DNA of 64,000 nt, from positions 124,001 to 188,000 of the forward strand of contig JOKI01000010.1 in assembly GCA_000722615.1 (NCBI GenBank), read 5' to 3'. The stretch's first letter is position 1. Each line of letters starts with the position of its first letter. This document shows positions 60,710-64,000 of this stretch, piece by piece. A program made the translations under genes and the position numbers. Below the pieces are notes generated by a model that was not told the DNA's origin, searched no databases, and worked only from the letters and a program-made list of their open reading frames with translations. Origin of the DNA: Pseudorhizobium pelagicum (GTDB lineage Bacteria > Pseudomonadota > Alphaproteobacteria > Rhizobiales > Rhizobiaceae).

Positions 60710-61081
60710 CTAGGTCGCGATCGAAGGGTAGTCCTTGCCGCGCCAGTGCCGCAGCTTTTGCGCAAATTCCCTTTGGAAGGCCAGGGGCCCGTATTTCTGC
60801 GCATAGGGCTCGTCGTAGATGCCGATGAAGATGGTGAGGTTGAGGAAGAAGTGGGCCCCCATCTCGAACAGGCTGACGAAATCATGATCGACCAGCGCGC
60901 GGCGCTCTTCGTCCGTGAAGGCGTGGGCACTCGACGCCTCGACGTCATTGCCGAGCAGCTTCGGCCCGATCGACTGTTCCCATGCCGAGACGAAGCTGCG
61001 GGGGCTTTCGATGTAGCGCGCAAGCAGGTGAGTATCCCGGTCCACGGTGAAGAGGAACTTGTTCACATAGTACTTGCTCAT
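60710..61081 (-). CDS. LigA-type small subunit of an extradiol ring-cleavage dioxygenase
   Basis: 123-residue helical protein homologous to the alpha subunit of protocatechuate 4,5-dioxygenase (LigA), starting MSKYYVNKFLFTVDRD. It caps the active site of LigB-type subunits. The start overlaps the LigB-type stop by 4 bases, giving a stoichiometric pair. An open frame continues upstream through the other gene, but homology begins at 61081. Confidence 0.85.
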   Translation of the reverse strand: MSKYYVNKFLFTVDRDTHLLARYIESPRSFVSAWEQSIGPKLLGNDVEASSAHAFTDEERRALVDHDFVSLFEMGAHFFLNLTIFIGIYDEPYAQKYGPLAFQREFAQKLRHWRGKDYPSIAT

Positions 61082-61938
61082 TGCGCTGCTTCCTTGGGAT
61101 GCCAGGTGAAGTAAGCTTCCATCGTGTGGAAGAGGTCGAGATAGTCGACGTAGTCGGCACCCACCGGACCGGCGACCCCGAGCATCAGGACGAAGTTGAG
61201 GAAGCCGTGCGTCGCATTCCCGCTGCATTCCAGGCTCTGGTGCGTCACCGAGGCGAGAATGGCCTCGATGTCTCCCGTCCGCAGCCATTCGATCGCCTGC
61301 TGATCGAAAGCGGGGTCTGGTCCCGTCTCCATGAATTGCCGGGGGCCTCCGAGCTCCAGCGAAAGGTGCCCGGTGCCGATGGCGGCAATCCTCTTGTCGG
61401 ACGGGTAATCCTCTATAGCCTTGCGGATGGCGCGCCGCAGGTCGAAGAACCGCCGGGGCGAAGGCAGCGGCGGGGCAAAGATATTGGTGTAGATCGGTAC
61501 GATCGGCAGATCGTTTTGCGGGCGCAGGGTGATGATCGGGCAGACGATCGAGTGATCGATCTTCAGCTCGTTGGAAAACGCAAAGTCGAAATCCTGCGCC
61601 AGCAACGATTGGTGCAGGAAGCGCGACATGTCCTCGTCGCCCTCGAATGCATACTTCGGAATGCCGAACTCGCGCTCCTCGTTGTAGAAGGTTGCGTCGT
61701 AGCGGGCGGCCTTGCCGATCAGGAACTGCGGATAATTGTCCAGAAAGATCTGATGGAAATGGTCCGAGCCGATCATCACCAGAATATCGGGCGCGGTGGA
61801 CGCCAGCGTCTCGCGGTAGGCCTCGACCTTCCGCTTCCATTCCGGGGCCTGCGGCATCTGATGTTCGGGAGCGGACGTGGTCGCCTTGAAGTAAAACGGA
61901 TGATGGGTGGATGCGAGTGTCGCGACGAGTCTGGCCAA
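61078..61938 (-). CDS. LigB-type catalytic subunit of a class III extradiol dioxygenase
   Basis: 286-residue non-heme Fe(II) dioxygenase of the LigB superfamily. N-terminal THHPFYF (H12) and SDHFHQIF (H60/H62) supply the iron histidines, and GTGHLSLELGG the catalytic histidine region. Family substrates are protocatechuate, gallate and related catechols, cleaved meta to a hydroxyl. Start proposed as TTG 61938 with GGAG upstream, because homology begins MARLVATLASTHH; the frame extends upstream without homology. Probably co-transcribed with LigA. Confidence 0.87.
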   Translation of the reverse strand: MARLVATLASTHHPFYFKATTSAPEHQMPQAPEWKRKVEAYRETLASTAPDILVMIGSDHFHQIFLDNYPQFLIGKAARYDATFYNEEREFGIPKYAFEGDEDMSRFLHQSLLAQDFDFAFSNELKIDHSIVCPIITLRPQNDLPIVPIYTNIFAPPLPSPRRFFDLRRAIRKAIEDYPSDKRIAAIGTGHLSLELGGPRQFMETGPDPAFDQQAIEWLRTGDIEAILASVTHQSLECSGNATHGFLNFVLMLGVAGPVGADYVDYLDLFHTMEAYFTWHPKEAAQ

Positions 61939-62169
61939 AACGGTTCTCCAACGTAGCAGTGGCACGAGAGCCACGCCCCACCTGTAGAGTGCCGGTCTTC
62001 TGCTTCGATTTCGATCTGGCCTGATCGGGTTGCGTTTGAAACACCATTCAGGCTGTCCATCCGAACGGATGGTCGGCCCAAAAGCCGGACGTTGGATGGC
62101 CCTCTCCGTCTCGATCTCGGGTCGGCTTGAATATGATCTCGAAAAACCGTGGCGCACCGGGTTCGGCTC

Positions 62170-62367
62170 CTACGGCAGAGCGTCACCTTCGTGCGTTTCT
62201 TCGTCTGAGGCTTTTTCAGGCTTCCAGACGAAGTCCTCCGGAAAAGCATGGTAAGGCGAACAATAGAGGCACGCGGTAGCCGCGGAGCCAAAGGCCCTGA
62301 GGACCGCTGCGGCGGCGCGTCCGCAATCGATTTTGCTGAGCCCTCTACGGACAAAAGCGGGAAACAT
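62170..62367 (-). CDS. Possible small protein of unknown function
   Basis: 65-residue frame in the 618-base gap between P450 and LigB genes, starting MFPAFVRRGLSKID with GAG 7 bases upstream. It contains CLYCSPYHAF, a CxxC pair, and an acidic C-terminus. No family recognised and the frame could be chance. Elsewhere in 61939-62556 I see no other gene, repeat or terminator. Confidence 0.25.
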   Translation of the reverse strand: MFPAFVRRGLSKIDCGRAAAAVLRAFGSAATACLYCSPYHAFPEDFVWKPEKASDEETHEGDALP

Positions 62368-62556
62368 CCCGATTCTCAATCTAATCCTGAACACCGACAA
62401 GCTCCGAGTGCGATGCATGTGTTTGGAAAGCGGCAGGCAATGGGAGGCGTCCATGATCGAGGCATCTGGAGGGATGGCCGCCGCGTCGATGCAGCAGCCA
62501 GAACGCCGAGGCCATCGGCGAATGCCGACGGCGCCGGGCAAGACGCCACGTCCGGC

Positions 62557-63771
62557 CTATCGCCACCTGACGACGAGTTCGTCGACCTGACGGATGCCGG
62601 CGTGTCCGCGAATGTTCAGCTTCTGGTCTCCGACCTCCAGATCGAGCAGCGAGTTGACGAGAGCCGTCAGGGCCTCTTCCATCTCGATTCGTGCCAGGGC
62701 TTCTCCCAGGCACCTGTGCTCTCCGCCTCCGAACACGGGATGCCATTTCCCCTGTGGACGCGTGAGATTGAACTGACCGGGATCCAGGAAAACGTCGGGA
62801 TCCCTGAGACTGGACATGGTGGAGAGCAGGACCGGGCTCCCCCTCGGGATGACATGCCCATCCAGGCTGATGTCTTCGACCGCCAGCCGCGGAATCGATG
62901 CCACGGCCGGTTCGAACCTCAGCGACTCCAGAACTGCGGCAGCCACCATCGCAGGTTGATGGTGCAGTGCCTGCCATAGACCATCCCGCCGATCGAGAAG
63001 GAGCCCGACCATGATGACGATCGCTGCACGCGTGGTGTCGGTACCGCCCAGCACGACCGAAACGATCTGCATGACCGCTTCGACGGCAGACATCTGGGCG
63101 GCCTCGTCGACGCTCGCGACGTAGTCCGACAGAAAATCCGCCCGCGGATGCTTGCGCCGGTCATCGATGAGCGTCGCGACATAGGAGGAGAGGTCGTTTA
63201 TGGCCAGCTCGATATCGGGCAGGTCTTCCCGCGTCCAGGACGTGGTCAGGATCTTCGACACCCTGTAGGCCATGCTGGTGAAGAGCGGGACATCGCTCCG
63301 CGGAATGCCGAGGATCGCCGCAATGGTGATGGCGGGAATCGAGGCGGCATAATCGTCGCGCAGCTTCATCTCGCCATCGCCAAGCTTGAGCGTCACAAGT
63401 GCCTCGGCAAGAGACCGGACGTTGGCTCGAAGCCCCTCCATCATCCGAAAGGCGAAGCACCGCGACAGAGGTTGCCGGCGGCGACGATGCGTTTCGCCAT
63501 TCGAAAACAGCAGGCTGTTGGAGACAAGCTCCATCACGGGGCCATCCGTGATGCCCCGGGCCCTGATGAGCTCCGTCTCGATCTGGCGTGTTCTCGGATC
63601 GCTGACCAGTGGCTGGACGTCATGCGCGCGCAGGACGAGAAAGGCCCCATCTTCCCTTTGCACGAAGGGGAATTCGGGGCGGAGTTCTCTGTAGACCTCG
63701 TGTGGCGCTGCATTGAGGGTTGCAAAGCTCAGTATCGGCGGGGAGACGGTATTTCTGCCTGGCAGCGACAT
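62557..63771 (-). CDS. Cytochrome P450
   Basis: 404-residue soluble bacterial P450. I-helix GGTDTT (242-247), K-helix ESLR (282-285), heme loop FGGGEHRCLG with axial Cys354. The length and lack of a membrane anchor fit class I enzymes needing ferredoxin and reductase, which are not encoded nearby. Hydroxylates an unknown, probably aromatic or terpenoid, compound. Start ATG 63771; GTG 63777 has better spacing from AGAGG. Upstream of the LigAB pair on the same strand. Confidence 0.92.
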   Translation of the reverse strand: MSLPGRNTVSPPILSFATLNAAPHEVYRELRPEFPFVQREDGAFLVLRAHDVQPLVSDPRTRQIETELIRARGITDGPVMELVSNSLLFSNGETHRRRRQPLSRCFAFRMMEGLRANVRSLAEALVTLKLGDGEMKLRDDYAASIPAITIAAILGIPRSDVPLFTSMAYRVSKILTTSWTREDLPDIELAINDLSSYVATLIDDRRKHPRADFLSDYVASVDEAAQMSAVEAVMQIVSVVLGGTDTTRAAIVIMVGLLLDRRDGLWQALHHQPAMVAAAVLESLRFEPAVASIPRLAVEDISLDGHVIPRGSPVLLSTMSSLRDPDVFLDPGQFNLTRPQGKWHPVFGGGEHRCLGEALARIEMEEALTALVNSLLDLEVGDQKLNIRGHAGIRQVDELVVRWR

Positions 63772-64000
63772 GGTCACGGGAAAGCCTCTCTTGTTGCGTG
63801 ACCTCGTTCTCGACCCTCCGCAATGCTTCAATCTTTCAAGATCGGGCGATGCGGTTTCAGATGTAATCCGGTGATTGAGCGATCGCTCCGGCGGGATGCT
63901 CGACGACAGCGAGCGCAGGCGGCGCTGCAGCCCATGATGCGCCGCCCGTTGCAATTGTAGTCACGGCGAGCCGCAGTGAAAATCTTCGTTAACGCGACAG
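63772..64000. other. Upstream region of the P450 gene
   Basis: 229 bases to the window end, expected to hold the P450 promoter. I see no convincing gene, repeat or promoter hexamers at good spacing. Confidence 0.4.

Noticed and set aside
62248-62979. 243-codon plus-strand frame at the P450 3' end
   Set aside because: Largely antisense to the P450 gene, with composition of a shadow frame.

Overview
The window is GC-rich, gene-dense DNA of Alphaproteobacteria, most likely Rhizobiaceae or a near relative (Rhizobium/Agrobacterium/Shinella/Ensifer type). This is inferred from gene content: many solute-uptake systems each paired with its own regulator, dedicated catabolic enzymes, a ThuA/MocA pair and rhizobial-style gene order. 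I see no rRNA, tRNA, insertion sequence, CRISPR array, phage gene or replication gene. The region reads as a catabolic accessory region of a chromosome, chromid or megaplasmid, but the replicon cannot be decided from the sequence.

Layout. 1-4.1 kb (minus): two closely related peptide/oligosaccharide-type ABC binding proteins, the first cut by the window edge, with a GH1 beta-glucosidase between them. Their promoters are also duplicated. 4.4-7.9 kb (minus): TRAP transporter (DctQ-DctM-DctP) and a winged-helix regulator, divergent from a fused 5-oxoprolinase/hydantoinase at 8.1-11.7 kb (plus). 11.8-12.1 kb: a small stress-protein-like ORF with a clear terminator. 12.2-25.7 kb (minus): a 12-gene operon with a PuuE/NodB-type amidohydrolase, a complete peptide-type ABC importer, SDR, cytoplasmic penicillin-acylase-family enzyme, M20 amidohydrolase, TauE-type permease, Ldh-family oxidoreductase and Old Yellow Enzyme homologue. 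A divergent IclR regulator follows at 25.8 kb. 26.8-30.7 kb (plus): an ArgH-like C-N lyase with a polar amino acid ABC importer, convergent with a LysR gene.

31.9-46.1 kb: a sugar-acid locus. A minus-strand arm (Gfo/Idh/MocA dehydrogenase, enolase-superfamily dehydratase, IclR) is divergent from a long plus-strand arm (VOC protein, iron alcohol dehydrogenase, second enolase-superfamily dehydratase, mannonate dehydratase, CUT1 sugar ABC importer, aldo/keto reductase, SDR, RraA-like protein, UPF0303 protein). Near-identical paired operator motifs at the IclR promoter and upstream of the mannonate dehydratase point to a single regulon. 46.3-51.2 kb (plus): GntR/FCD regulator, TctCBA tripartite tricarboxylate transporter, cupin and SDR, closed by a strong terminator. 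51.4-60.1 kb: a second CUT1 sugar importer with an enolase-superfamily dehydratase (minus), divergent from a ROK regulator, MocA dehydrogenase and ThuA-like protein (plus). 60.4-63.8 kb (minus): a small putative lipoprotein, a two-subunit LigAB-type extradiol dioxygenase and a cytochrome P450.

The window therefore holds seven uptake systems (one cut by the edge) feeding separate intracellular degradative pathways. The 12-26 kb amide-hydrolysis operon is the best candidate for an undescribed pathway. The clearest regulatory findings are the paired 21-bp-spaced operators of the IclR regulon and the duplicated promoter/operator elements of the two binding-protein paralogues.
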